Virus record (IMG/VR): IMGVR_UViG_3300031673_000241 | Coordinates: 1-35,384 of that record | Length of the DNA: 35,384 nucleotides | Source: a virus | Strand: one strand, 5' to 3' | Shown here: positions 1-9,365 of the stretch, piece by piece | Layout of the letters: the number at the start of each line of letters is the position of its first letter | How positions within the stretch are numbered: the stretch's first letter is position 1 | Made by a program: the position numbers and the translations under genes | The notes under the pieces: model-generated | Told to the model about the DNA's origin: nothing | What the model saw: only the letters and a program-made list of their open reading frames with translations | Databases searched by the model: none

Positions 1-186
1 ATTGATTTAAAAAAAGCCAAAGCCGTTGCTGAACGGGCTGGGCGCATCGGGCGCCGGTCGGCCGGTAAATTAAGTGTGCTTGGAACTCTTGCGGATTATA
101 AAGACTTTCAATCACAAATGCGCGCAGCAAAGAAAATTAGAGATGATTATAAAAATAAAGGACTACTCCCTGGAGGATCAACGTAA
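1..186 (+). CDS. C-terminal 61 residues of an unidentified late protein (partial)
   Basis: An open frame enters from the left edge and ends at TAA 184-186. The visible part is Lys/Arg/Ala-rich and looks helical, with basic clusters such as AERAGRIGRRSAGK and MRAAKKIRDDYKNK, and ends LPGGST. No domain is recognisable from so short a tail. It lies directly upstream of the nozzle-like gene with a 3-bp gap, and its last codons contain the GGAGG (172-176) that serves as ribosome binding site for that gene. By analogy with podovirus order it could be a head-tail connector or another small virion protein, but that is inference. Confidence 0.75.
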   Translation: MDLKKAKAVAERAGRIGRRSAGKLSVLGTLADYKDFQSQMRAAKKIRDDYKNKGLLPGGST

Positions 187-189
187 TTA

Positions 190-2673
190 ATGGGCCTTCC
201 CACATTACCATATATTGATCTTTTAAACTTTAAAGGTCTATTTACAAAGTCTAGTCCTGATATTCTTCAGGCTGAACAACTTCGTATTGCCGAAAATTGT
301 GATCTCTTTGAAACTTATGGTGCCCTAACAAAAGTTAAGGGCAACACTCGAATATTATCTACACAGTACGCGGAAAATGGTGTAATTCAAAAAATTCCGT
401 GGATTGATTTTTACAAAACTTCAGATCTCGATGGTCAGATCCTTCGTCATACTTTAGTCGCAGCAGGTACGATTCTTGGTAGAATCGACGGTAGTAGTAT
501 TACTACGCTGAAGACGGGTAGGACGGCGGATCTTTTTCATTCATCAGACCAGCACGAAAAATTCACATATATTACAAATCAAAATCCAGATCTAGTAGGA
601 CAGGGGGATGATCTTGTAAAATACGACGGTGCGGTAATTACCAATTGGGGCCTTACAGCTCCGGGCGGCACTCAAACAGTTCGAGAATCCTTCAATACGT
701 CTTCTACTTTTCAGACTAAACCAGCCAGTCAAATGACTGTTACGGATGATAGTACTATTACATGGGACGGTGCATCTACTAGAATTGATAAAGATGTAGC
801 GGGTTCTAGATTATTCTATATTGAAAAGAAGTTAGACAACCAATTTTATGCAAGCTCCGACGCTAGACCCTCGCAGTATACTGCGGCTAATAGAGTGAGC
901 TTCTTCACATACATCCCAAGAGGACAATTAACGGCCGACAGCATCGACCCTAGTTCATTTAATACTGGAGAAGCTGCGATGGCTGTTTGGGTTAGCCCAG
1001 ATGGTGACACCGTTGAAAATAACCACTGGAAGTTCTACTTCGCTATTGGTGAATTAGTTGAGGGGTGGAATAAACTAAACCTCGACTTCAGTGGGGCCCC
1101 TGTTGGTCCAAGGGGACACTTTTATCCTGAAGATCAAACTATTAAGAGGGTGCGTTGGGACTTCAGACTTAATGATGAGACTCACACGCGCACGGGAATT
1201 CGTCTAGATAGATTCCATAGTTTGGACGAGGGTAACCCTATTGCAACCGTTTCTGGGGTTGGGACGCAAACAGGGGTTTATCAGTATGTTGTAACCTATG
1301 TTTCCAAGTATGGACAGGAATCTAACGCCGGTCCTGCCAGTGCTGCGGTTACAGCCGCCAGCCATGCACAAATTGATTTAACAAATATCCCCGTATCTGA
1401 GGATCTTCAGGTTACTGCGAGACAAATTTATAGAACTGTAGCCGGAGGTAGTTTATTCTTATTCTTAGATCGAATTGAAAACAACTCAGCGACTACCTAT
1501 ACAGATATCATTCCTGACGGCAGTCTAGGAACGTCTACCCCACCACAGGTTGGGGATTTCTCTGATGATAACAGCCCCCCACCTAAAGTAGGAATTTTCA
1601 AGGTATGGAAGGATACTGGTTTCATGGCCGGAGATCCGCAGAACCCCAATTCTCTATATTATAGTGAAGTTAATGAACTAGAAAGCTGGCCTCTACTTAA
1701 TGAGTTCCAACTAGATGATAAAATTACCGCGATTTATGAAACATATTCTACCTTAATTGTGGAAACAGAAACAGGAAAGTGGCAAGTTATGGGGGATAAC
1801 CCCGATTTCGCTGTAGACAAGCTTGTTGATAATATGGGATGTGTAGGTCGGAGGGCCGCAGGAAAGAGTCGTATGGTTGGTTATGCGGTTGACAAAGATG
1901 GGCTTCGTCTGTTTGATGGTAATAATACAGAAAAAATTAGTGAACCGATTAGAGATAAGTATGACGCATTACCAAAGAAAAATATTGATTTAATGCACAC
2001 AACCCACAGTAAAAGAAGAAATGTTATCCTCCAGTTTAACCCAGATACTACATCGCCGATTCCTGAATATGATAGTATTTTTTCATATCAATACTCTATT
2101 GATGATGTAACAAAAGGTTATTGGACTACATTAAATATTCCTTCAGATATAAATATTCTAGATACCGTTGAAATTGAAGACACGAATAGTGATTTCCATC
2201 TATATGCTTCGGACGATTCTGGTATGGTTTATGAGTTCTTTACCGAAGGCCAACTTAACTGGACGGGTCCGACCGGATCTTCAACCCCTATTAAAACTAA
2301 ATTCCAGACCCCTTATCTACGTTTGGGTGGGCCCCTCGGTCAAGAAGGAGGTTTCTCGGGTCGAGTACAACCACGCTATATTGAAATACGTGTAGAAAAT
2401 AATACAGCAATTAACTGGACGGTAACGGTTGAATCTGCTGAGGGCTCCTCGCAGGTTCAAGCTCTTGATTCTCAAGATGTGGTTATGACATTTGGGACAA
2501 ATAACTCACTTATCCGACAATCCCTTAAGCCTAATTTTCACCCTGGAGAGTTTGTAAGAATTACAGTTGAGAACAATGAAGCCGATGTAGATTGTCGAAT
2601 TACTGGCATTCGAATCGCTGCTCAACTTCACCCATTCCCAGGGCAGGTAATTAATGTTAAAAGTGTTACATAA
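190..2673 (+). CDS. Tail nozzle/hub-like structural protein with inserted beta-sandwich domain
   Basis: This 827-aa protein is probably a virion component at the tail tip, of the nozzle/stabilisation type (T7 gp12 or P22 gp10 role). Residues 1-160 and about 465-760 show propeller-like beta repeats (KWQVMGDNPDF, GYAVDKDGLRLFDGNN). Residues about 165-348 look like an inserted jelly roll of the carbohydrate-binding or galactose-binding type (VEGWNKLNLDFSGAP, then IKRVRWDF and GIRLDRFHS). Residues about 348-455 resemble a fibronectin/Ig-like domain common in such phage proteins (GVYQYVVTYVSKYGQESN, TARQIYRT). The start is the ATG at 190, 13 bases after GGAGG. It ends in TAATG, coupling it to the next gene. 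The nozzle role is inferred from fold pattern and gene order; no match was computed. Confidence 0.6.
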   Translation: MGLPTLPYIDLLNFKGLFTKSSPDILQAEQLRIAENCDLFETYGALTKVKGNTRILSTQYAENGVIQKIPWIDFYKTSDLDGQILRHTLVAAGTILGRIDGSSITTLKTGRTADLFHSSDQHEKFTYITNQNPDLVGQGDDLVKYDGAVITNWGLTAPGGTQTVRESFNTSSTFQTKPASQMTVTDDSTITWDGASTRIDKDVAGSRLFYIEKKLDNQFYASSDARPSQYTAANRVSFFTYIPRGQLTADSIDPSSFNTGEAAMAVWVSPDGDTVENNHWKFYFAIGELVEGWNKLNLDFSGAPVGPRGHFYPEDQTIKRVRWDFRLNDETHTRTGIRLDRFHSLDEGNPIATVSGVGTQTGVYQYVVTYVSKYGQESNAGPASAAVTAASHAQIDLTNIPVSEDLQVTARQIYRTVAGGSLFLFLDRIENNSATTYTDIIPDGSLGTSTPPQVGDFSDDNSPPPKVGIFKVWKDTGFMAGDPQNPNSLYYSEVNELESWPLLNEFQLDDKITAIYETYSTLIVETETGKWQVMGDNPDFAVDKLVDNMGCVGRRAAGKSRMVGYAVDKDGLRLFDGNNTEKISEPIRDKYDALPKKNIDLMHTTHSKRRNVILQFNPDTTSPIPEYDSIFSYQYSIDDVTKGYWTTLNIPSDINILDTVEIEDTNSDFHLYASDDSGMVYEFFTEGQLNWTGPTGSSTPIKTKFQTPYLRLGGPLGQEGGFSGRVQPRYIEIRVENNTAINWTVTVESAEGSSQVQALDSQDVVMTFGTNNSLIRQSLKPNFHPGEFVRITVENNEADVDCRITGIRIAAQLHPFPGQVINVKSVT

Positions 2674-3713
2674 TGTCCGAATACAGACGAGCATTTCCAA
2701 ACCAAGAGACTAATAACCTTAAAGAGTGGACACCCGGTCGTCACTCTCAGTTAAGATTATTTGTTGCTCATCTTGAAAATGCATTCAATTCTAGTCTCGC
2801 TGCTCAGGTTTCTCAATCTAATAAAAGAGTGTTCTCTCCATTCATACCAAAGATTCCAGATCAGGATATTAATTCTGAGGTAGAGTATCGAGAAATCCGA
2901 TTAGCATGGGCCGCGCCCAAAGGACTCAAACAATTTTTATTTTATGAAACCCAAATTAGTGAGACACCAAATTTCGCAAATTTAGATTCATTTGTTACAT
3001 CCGATCCTTTCTATGTGTTCCCAAACTTATTAGATGGACGAACCTATTATATACGGATCCGAGTTGTTACAAAAAATCAATTATTCGGCCCCTGGTCTAA
3101 TAATATTGTAGCGGTTGTTCCATTCTCACAGGCGTATGGATATTTTGATGGGTCAGCGTTTACGGCGCCTATCTTTCTATCAGAGGAATTCCAGCCTATT
3201 TTTGAAATAGACTATAATGCAATTGGAGGGAGAGCGTATTACTCTATAGATTATGAAATCTCTATTAATGTAACTGGGAGTCCAATATATAATGTTGAAT
3301 GGACGGACGTAGAACTTCAATGGATTGTAGAAGATAACCAAGTTGGACAAAATTTTTTTGTTACATCTTATGGGACAAATAATACCGCAGCGTTCCCTCT
3401 CGGGTCTATTCTAGAAGTAAAAACAGCGGATATCGGGGACTTTACGACGCCCGATTCCTTACTTATGACTGGCCCATTTAAATTAATTCGTAGGGGAGCG
3501 TTTGTACAAAAACTTTCAACTTTAGTTGCAGGCTCTAACGTAATTCAATTAAAGGCCCGGGTTATTAATTGGCACCCCGAGCCTAATGACTGGATTTTTA
3601 ATGATACTCCGGCGGACTCAGACGATGCCGACCCAATTTCTTCTGTGGTTTATGGCTCTCCAGCAACAATTACAACAAAGAATTTTAATATTTTTGAAGT
3701 ATTAACGAGTTAA
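2673..3713 (+). CDS. Fibronectin III-domain virion protein, first of three
   Basis: A 346-aa protein with a helical N-terminus (residues 1-60), a fibronectin type III-like domain at about 70-150 (EIRLAWAAPKGL, then LLDGRTYYIRIRVVTKN and GPWSN, the usual B, E and F strand pattern) and an all-beta C-terminal region of about 190 residues. It starts at the ATG in TAATG, sharing one base with the previous stop and with no strong Shine-Dalgarno, so translation is probably coupled. It is likely a tail or fibre-attachment protein. The two following genes have the same helical-plus-FnIII start, so the three look like diverged copies. No enzymatic motif is visible. Confidence 0.6.
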   Translation: MSEYRRAFPNQETNNLKEWTPGRHSQLRLFVAHLENAFNSSLAAQVSQSNKRVFSPFIPKIPDQDINSEVEYREIRLAWAAPKGLKQFLFYETQISETPNFANLDSFVTSDPFYVFPNLLDGRTYYIRIRVVTKNQLFGPWSNNIVAVVPFSQAYGYFDGSAFTAPIFLSEEFQPIFEIDYNAIGGRAYYSIDYEISINVTGSPIYNVEWTDVELQWIVEDNQVGQNFFVTSYGTNNTAAFPLGSILEVKTADIGDFTTPDSLLMTGPFKLIRRGAFVQKLSTLVAGSNVIQLKARVINWHPEPNDWIFNDTPADSDDADPISSVVYGSPATITTKNFNIFEVLTS

Positions 3714-3715
3714 AC

Positions 3716-4594
3716 ATGGCCGGAACGGACTTTTTAAGAACATTCGCGAAACGATTTACAAACTTCACACACAGCCAGCAACAGGAGTTTGAACGTGCAT
3801 TATTAGAAATGCAGGACTCAAAAGAACTATCAAGTTTAGAGTCTTCATTATCTTTACTAAAACGAAAAGTAGACCAAACTTTACCTATTCCTGTTTTAAC
3901 TGTACGCGCAACAATTCGTGGGGCAGTTATTGAATGGGATCCCCTACCAGACCAGAGAATTAATTTCTATGAGGTAGATGTTTCTACAACACAAAATTTT
4001 AGTACTTTTGACACTTTTCCTACTTTCGGTATAATTACAGTACTTGATGGGTTAACCGCTACAACCTTTGTAAGAGTACGAGGAATTAGAAAAGACGGTA
4101 CAACAACCCCATACTCAGAAAAATTAGGAGTGACTCCTAGTCTATTTGATATTACAACTCACACACAAGAAGATTTCTATGTAAATATTATTGGAACAGA
4201 TCCAGTAGTTGTTCTGGGGGGGTCAGAATTAGATTATACCCCAATTAACTCAAATGGAAATTCAATGGTGTGGGGGTTCATTTCACTTTATGCAGATCCG
4301 GCTGTTGGTTTATTTGGGATAGATCAAATTACTGGAAGTGTGGTCGTTAAAGTTATTGATACGGATGGGATTTCATTGGTTGCAGAAGGAACAGAATGGT
4401 TGGAGACGTTTGGAGAATTTCATAATTCTTTTGCTATTGGACCATTCATATTAGAACACCCCCTATTAGGTCAGTCTCTCAACGTAAGATTAGAAGTACA
4501 AGATACAACGACTCTTAATGATGGGTCTGCGCGGGCGGCCGATAGTACAGTGGTGTGGTGGGCGCACCTTAACGTTTTGGAGCTTGGCATTTAA
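3716..4594 (+). CDS. Fibronectin III-domain virion protein, second of three
   Basis: A 292-aa protein. Residues 1-60 are helical and probably coiled coil (QQEFERALLEMQDSKELSSL, then ESSLSLLKRKVDQ). A fibronectin III-like domain follows at about 60-140 (GAVIEWDPLPDQRINFYEVD, LTATTFVRVRGIRKDGTTTP). The remainder is beta-rich with no known motif and ends VVWWAHLNVLELGI. It sits 2 bp after the preceding gene and 4 bp before the next. Its architecture parallels the flanking genes, suggesting duplicated tail-fibre or collar modules. Function is inferred from domain type and late-operon position only. Confidence 0.6.
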   Translation: MAGTDFLRTFAKRFTNFTHSQQQEFERALLEMQDSKELSSLESSLSLLKRKVDQTLPIPVLTVRATIRGAVIEWDPLPDQRINFYEVDVSTTQNFSTFDTFPTFGIITVLDGLTATTFVRVRGIRKDGTTTPYSEKLGVTPSLFDITTHTQEDFYVNIIGTDPVVVLGGSELDYTPINSNGNSMVWGFISLYADPAVGLFGIDQITGSVVVKVIDTDGISLVAEGTEWLETFGEFHNSFAIGPFILEHPLLGQSLNVRLEVQDTTTLNDGSARAADSTVVWWAHLNVLELGI

Positions 4595-4598
4595 TATA

Positions 4599-6641
4599 AT
4601 GGCTAGACGAAGATCATATTTTGCTAAACGCATTCAACGAATGCAAGGGCTACCCACGGATGAAAAAAGTCTGCTCCTTAGGGTGGGTGAATTAATTGAT
4701 GCGGCCATTAACAATAGAACCCCCACTAATCCAAATACAAAAGGTCGCACCCGTATAGATAGAAAGCTTCCCCCTCCTTCTGTTATTACACATGAAACCG
4801 GCATACGAAGTGCAAAGCTTACGTGGCCCGCTGTAAATAGTTCAATTTTACTTCACTATAAAATTGTTGTTACTAATATGGACGGGGAGGGGACCACAGA
4901 AACCTTCATATCTTATACTAATACATTTTTCTTTAAGGGACGCAAGGGTGGAAACTATAAGGCTCTGATTCACTCTGTTGGAAGAAATGATACACAGTCC
5001 CCCCCAGTGTCTATTGATTTTTATGTAACAGAAGACGTGATGCTTCTGGAAGGTGCCCGGAACGACTTTAATACAATCGGTACACTGGTTAATCACACAA
5101 TTTATCATAATACAGGGCATGTTATTTTTGCGTGGTGTTCCTTTACTCTAGACCGATTAATTGGCGCTGCAAGTACTGGAAATAATTCCTGCACGGCTAA
5201 CTTATATCGGGCGGACCCCAAGAAGCCGTTTAGTTCGGCTGTACTTCTACAGTCTGTCCCCCTGTTTCAGGCAACCGAATCGGCAACTAATTTAGATAAT
5301 ACTGCTTTGGGTGTAGGGATTATACGGCCCGGTCTTGACCCCCCCGCATCTACTGATTTAGATTATGCCAGAGGTACGACATTTGAAACTTGTTTTGCTT
5401 TTATGTTTGCCCCAATTCCTGTAACAACTGAAACAGCGGAAAAAAATCTTACATATTGGTTAGAAATTGTAGGTCGAGAAGTAGAAAATGACGTAGCGAG
5501 TCTTTCTCTTCCGATGTGGAGTGCTAACGAAGGCGAATCAGATCAGATCCCCAGTAATATTCCCGACGCTTCTGAGCCAGCGGTTGTTGAATTTGATAAT
5601 AGAGCAGTTGAAATGCACTTAAGTACAATCGGGCAAGGGCAATCGAATATAGCAGATGAGTATTTACGGGGACGAGTTCCCGCAAACTTTAGATCTATTT
5701 CAGATCATTGGACTTTTGCTTGCTGGATCAAGTGGCTCGCGTGGCCCGAGATTGGTCAAACTTCTACTATTTTTAATAGTTTTTCTCCACAACAAGATAT
5801 TAACAACCGTAGCTTTAATGCGATTAATATTATTTTACAGAGAAATACTGGAGCCTCAGGATTGCTTCTAACTCGTGTGAGCATCGGCGGCGGCAGAACA
5901 GATCCATCTGACCTCGCACCCGCTACAGGAGCATGGGCCAAAAATGATTTTTATCAGAATCAAAATCCTAGTCAATTAGATGATATTGATCTTGCAGATT
6001 GGAACGCAGGCTCCCAAAATGTTATTTGGCCTCTTGGATTAGATGAATGGTACTTTTTTATTTGTGATTATGATAATGTAAATGGAATTAATGTATATAA
6101 TCCACAAAACGGTTTTAATACTTTTACTCCAAACTCCAATAGTACGATCGGACTTGATCCCCCTCCAAATCTTAAAGATCCGAGAGATGTTGTATTTGGT
6201 TGTGACGCTAATGCTTTGTATTTTACAACCGGGGATCGTTCTCTGTATAGAGGCCCCACGTCGAAGGGGAATCAACCGGCTGTCTGTAGAATACACTCAG
6301 CAGGAATGTGGAATGCAAGACTCACACAAACTGAAATGAGTTATTTATATAACGGACTAGACGGAGTTAAAGGCCCAGCGGGTACAATTCATTGGTTAAA
6401 TAATTCACTTGGTGGCCCCCATACATATGAAAAAGGTCAAAATTTAATACATTATTGGCAAATGGGGATTGTTAGCTCGGAGTTGAAATATGTTGCCCGA
6501 GACACTGGATTTAATCAATTAGGAAGTGGTGGGGTACCGGGGGGTGGAGATATTGATTGTTCTGAAGATGGTGAAATTAACACCGACTTCACAGTTGTAC
6601 AAAATGTGGTCGCGGACTTTCCTAACGGCCCGGGATCTTAA
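4599..6641 (+). CDS. Tail fibre/receptor-binding candidate with FnIII and LamG-like domains
   Basis: I place the start at ATG 4599 (MARRRSYFAKRIQ), giving 680 aa and a 4-bp gap after the previous stop; a longer in-frame start at 4518 would overlap the previous gene by 77 bp and add an unlikely leader. A basic helical N-terminus leads to an FnIII-like domain (about 50-140; SAKLTWPAVNSSILLHYKIV), then a beta-rich middle. The C-terminal half (about 335-640) looks like a LamG/concanavalin-like jelly roll: HWTFACWIKW near its start and the typical closing pattern AGMWNARLTQTEMSYLYNG, then LIHYWQMG. Such domains bind carbohydrates, so this is the best receptor-binding candidate here. It is the last of three serial FnIII proteins and is followed by the promoter-like gap. 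Confidence 0.6.
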   Translation: MARRRSYFAKRIQRMQGLPTDEKSLLLRVGELIDAAINNRTPTNPNTKGRTRIDRKLPPPSVITHETGIRSAKLTWPAVNSSILLHYKIVVTNMDGEGTTETFISYTNTFFFKGRKGGNYKALIHSVGRNDTQSPPVSIDFYVTEDVMLLEGARNDFNTIGTLVNHTIYHNTGHVIFAWCSFTLDRLIGAASTGNNSCTANLYRADPKKPFSSAVLLQSVPLFQATESATNLDNTALGVGIIRPGLDPPASTDLDYARGTTFETCFAFMFAPIPVTTETAEKNLTYWLEIVGREVENDVASLSLPMWSANEGESDQIPSNIPDASEPAVVEFDNRAVEMHLSTIGQGQSNIADEYLRGRVPANFRSISDHWTFACWIKWLAWPEIGQTSTIFNSFSPQQDINNRSFNAINIILQRNTGASGLLLTRVSIGGGRTDPSDLAPATGAWAKNDFYQNQNPSQLDDIDLADWNAGSQNVIWPLGLDEWYFFICDYDNVNGINVYNPQNGFNTFTPNSNSTIGLDPPPNLKDPRDVVFGCDANALYFTTGDRSLYRGPTSKGNQPAVCRIHSAGMWNARLTQTEMSYLYNGLDGVKGPAGTIHWLNNSLGGPHTYEKGQNLIHYWQMGIVSSELKYVARDTGFNQLGSGGVPGGGDIDCSEDGEINTDFTVVQNVVADFPNGPGS

Positions 6642-6643
6642 AA

Positions 6644-6672
6644 TTGATATTTTCATTAAATATTCAGATAAT
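6644..6672 (+). promoter_or_regulatory. Sigma70-like promoter candidate before the internal virion genes
   Basis: The 46-bp gap after the TAA at 6639-6641 holds TTGATA (6644-6649) and GATAAT (6667-6672) with a 17-bp spacer, five of six matches to each consensus hexamer. The same element, TTGAT-N16-CAGATAAT, occurs on the other strand before the SSB gene. A start site 6-7 bases downstream would fall at about 6678, right at the Shine-Dalgarno AGGAG (6678-6682), so the leader would be very short. It could instead be a binding site for a phage regulator. Confidence 0.45.
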
Positions 6673-6687
6673 TAATTAGGAGTAAAA

Positions 6688-7899
6688 ATGGCTATTTTTT
6701 CAAAAGCAAAAGAAAAACAGCGAGCACGTAATGAGGCTGCTCGCCAAGGGCTACTAAGTTACATGGCTGTTGAGTCGGTTGAGGCTGAAAAGTCTCGAAC
6801 AATGGCAGCCGAACAAGCCCGCGGTAATGTATTTAACATGTTGGGAGCCCCTGGAACATATGATCTTCCAGGCACCGCTGGTAGTACAGGGACACCGGGC
6901 ACGTATGATGATGTTTATAAAACCGATGAACAACATTCGGCACAAGCCAAAGGATTATTACAGTATAAACTATCTGGAGGTGTGGGCAAAAAAGGCATAG
7001 GAAGCTCTGCGGCTCAAGATGAAATTGATGATGTGCGAAAAGGCATTCTAGATCCTAAGAAGTTTGCAGCTCAGGCATCTCAATCGGCCTCTTTCCGCAT
7101 TCAGAGTAGACAAACTGCCGAATCTGAGCAATTGTTAGCTCAACAGGGCCCCGCTTGGGAAAAACTAAGCCAAAGTACTTTAGGTCAAATTCACGAAGGC
7201 GCAGCAACAGCGATGAAAGAAACAATGCGGGATCTTAAAAATAGATCTGCTAAGGGCGGGACAGCTAGGCGTGCCGCGATGTCAGAAGCTACAGAAATTC
7301 GTGCTAAGCACGATGTTGCATTTCAGAGAGTGAATGAAACTTGGAATGCCAACCTTCAATTACATGATTATATTAGACAAAATGCTGAACGAGTGTCAAT
7401 GGGGAATCAAAGATTCCTCGATGGGCTCCCAGGTATTAGAGATAATTATCAACAAACAATGAATAGTTTAGCTAATTCTATGACTGCGGCCACACAGGCT
7501 GCTAGTTCTATGTCCCAAGCAGGATATCAGGCTCGGGCTGCCGTCGGAGATAGTAAGTTTGTAGAACAACTTATTATTGGTGCCGTTGGGGTAGTCGCAG
7601 GATACGCAACTGGAGGCGCTACAAACGCAATGTTCACTTCTGGTGGAGCATTTGGTAATATGGCTGGTAACTCTGCTGTTCCTGGTGCTGCCAGTTCTAG
7701 TGGTGGTTCTGGTTTCTTTAATGCTGGAGGAATAGGTGGACTGATGAGTGGTGCTGGTAATCTATTAAATGCTGGAAGAGAGTTCTTTACGCCCGGAACT
7801 GCGACAGAGGGGGGCGCAGCGGTCGTCGCCCCAGGAGTAACGCCGTCGGGATCACGACTTCCTAGTATGCCAAGCGGCGTAGTTGGAGGAAACCTATAA
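6688..7899 (+). CDS. Internal virion protein candidate, T7 gp14-like position
   Basis: A 403-aa protein starting at an ATG 5 bases after AGGAG. The N-terminal 50 residues are charged and helical (SKAKEKQRARNEAARQGLL). A long helical Ala/Gln-rich middle follows (about 100-290). From about 291 there is a hydrophobic stretch (LIIGAVGVVAGYATGGA), then a Gly/Ala/Ser-rich C-terminus that could insert into or lie along membrane. Size, composition and position just before the gp15- and gp16-sized proteins match the first ejectosome protein of short-tailed phages. No sequence motif proves it. It overlaps the next ORF by one base (TAATG). Confidence 0.5.
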   Translation: MAIFSKAKEKQRARNEAARQGLLSYMAVESVEAEKSRTMAAEQARGNVFNMLGAPGTYDLPGTAGSTGTPGTYDDVYKTDEQHSAQAKGLLQYKLSGGVGKKGIGSSAAQDEIDDVRKGILDPKKFAAQASQSASFRIQSRQTAESEQLLAQQGPAWEKLSQSTLGQIHEGAATAMKETMRDLKNRSAKGGTARRAAMSEATEIRAKHDVAFQRVNETWNANLQLHDYIRQNAERVSMGNQRFLDGLPGIRDNYQQTMNSLANSMTAATQAASSMSQAGYQARAAVGDSKFVEQLIIGAVGVVAGYATGGATNAMFTSGGAFGNMAGNSAVPGAASSSGGSGFFNAGGIGGLMSGAGNLLNAGREFFTPGTATEGGAAVVAPGVTPSGSRLPSMPSGVVGGNL

Positions 7900-9365
7900 T
7901 GGCACAACCAAATCAAAAAATGCCAGTACAAACACCTCAACAACCGGCTAGAAATCCTGATGAGGTTTTACCTCCCGCTAACCCACAACAGCAACAGCAA
8001 CAGCAACAGCCTCCGGGTGAGATGCAACGAACAATTAGCACGGGTCTTACAAATATGGGGTTTGCGTTCTTAGGTTCTGCGTTCGCGCAAGAATTTAATA
8101 ACCCTGCTCTTGCTAAGCCATTTGAACAAATGGGTGCAAATATTACTAATACTCTTCACGATAGATGGTGGAAAGCAGAGTATGATAATTTTATTTCACA
8201 AAATGGAAGACCTTATCAAGATAAAATGATGGCAATTAGAACAAAAATGTCCGATACAATGAGTATGATTAATCGAGGGGTATATACTGATGCCAACGGT
8301 GTAACACAAAATCTTGATTTAGATTCTCCTGCTGGGAAAGAAAGAGTAAGTTTATTAAGACAAGAAGCTTTTACTTCAAGTCTTTCGGGAATTAGTAATC
8401 TTACAGACCAGTATGCTCAGTCTGCTGGTAAGTATGCAAACAACCCATATATTAATAAAGAAATTGAGGGTGTGGTAACAAGACAAAGTGAATCAATTTC
8501 TCAACAATTTGGACCAACTATGGTTCAAGCAAATGAAGCATCTAGAGCCCAAACAAGACTCATGGACAGTCAGGCTCACAAAGAAGACAGATTGCCAGCC
8601 GACAGAAGTAAAGGTTCCGAGACTGATAAGCTTAAGAATGCTACAATCGGTGACCTTATTCAGAATAAGGGAATAGATTGGACTGCCGATTATCTACCTA
8701 ATACCCCACAAGGTAGAGAAAAGATAGCAGCATTCATTGGTGGAGCTAGAGCAGAAGTTACACAACAAATTATTGAAACACAAAAAAAGCCAGACGGAAC
8801 TCCATACAGTGAAACCAATGATGCAGAAGAATTAGGAAGAATGGTTGATACTCTGAATCCTAGAGTGATGAGAATTGCTACTGGTCGTGCCCTTAAACAA
8901 GTACGCCCCGATTTAGCTACTCCCTGGTCAGAGAACAACCCCACGTTCTTCCCTCATAAGGATATTGAAAAGGACTCTAGACCTCTTAATAGAAAAAACA
9001 CCGAAATCAGACAGAAAGACTACGTGGCAAACGCCATTCAAGTTATGGATGATATCGTTTATAACGAAAATCCAACTTCGTTTGATGGAACAGTTGATGC
9101 TGTTATGGCAGAAATCAACCGACAGCTTACAGAAGAGTTTGGCCTTTCTACCAGTACAGATATAACAAAGAAAAAGATTAGAACAGAAGTTATAAATACA
9201 ATTAATAATATGTCTAAGTTAAAGACGCTTAATCCAAATATTTATAACCACTTTAGTAAATCTGGTAAGGTGTCTACTGGACGCAGGGGCTCGCCGATGA
9301 GGGGGAGATCTGCGCGGCAGCGTGAGCGGTATAAGAAAGCAGGAATTTTAGTAGATGGCAGTTAG
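7899..9365 (+). CDS. Internal virion protein candidate, T7 gp15-like position
   Basis: A 488-aa protein with GGAGGA eight bases before its ATG. The first 45 residues are Pro/Gln-rich, including an eight-Gln run, followed by a short hydrophobic patch (GLTNMGFAFLGSAFAQEF). The rest is mostly helical and polar, rich in Gln, Asn and Arg, and ends with a very basic segment (GRRGSPMRGRSARQRERYKK). No catalytic motif is visible. Its place between the gp14-like and the 1206-aa protein suggests the second ejectosome component. It overlaps the next gene by 11 bp. Confidence 0.5.
   Translation: MAQPNQKMPVQTPQQPARNPDEVLPPANPQQQQQQQQPPGEMQRTISTGLTNMGFAFLGSAFAQEFNNPALAKPFEQMGANITNTLHDRWWKAEYDNFISQNGRPYQDKMMAIRTKMSDTMSMINRGVYTDANGVTQNLDLDSPAGKERVSLLRQEAFTSSLSGISNLTDQYAQSAGKYANNPYINKEIEGVVTRQSESISQQFGPTMVQANEASRAQTRLMDSQAHKEDRLPADRSKGSETDKLKNATIGDLIQNKGIDWTADYLPNTPQGREKIAAFIGGARAEVTQQIIETQKKPDGTPYSETNDAEELGRMVDTLNPRVMRIATGRALKQVRPDLATPWSENNPTFFPHKDIEKDSRPLNRKNTEIRQKDYVANAIQVMDDIVYNENPTSFDGTVDAVMAEINRQLTEEFGLSTSTDITKKKIRTEVINTINNMSKLKTLNPNIYNHFSKSGKVSTGRRGSPMRGRSARQRERYKKAGILVDGS
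7986..8009 (+). repeat. Four-unit CAACAG repeat encoding eight glutamines
   Basis: Four exact tandem copies of CAACAG, in frame with the gene at 7899, encode an octaglutamine run inside a Pro/Gln-rich N-terminal linker. Such repeats can change length by slippage in whole codons without breaking the frame. Confidence 0.9.

Noticed and set aside
4518-4598. Longer start for the LamG-domain protein
   Set aside because: It would overlap the previous gene by 77 bp and add a Trp/Cys-rich leader in another gene's coding sequence; ATG 4599 fits better.
7527-7943. 138-aa open frame on the minus strand opposite the gp14-like C-terminus
   Set aside because: Its Pro/Ala-rich composition is the mirror of the Gly/Ala-rich coding strand; the + gene is continuous with good ribosome sites.
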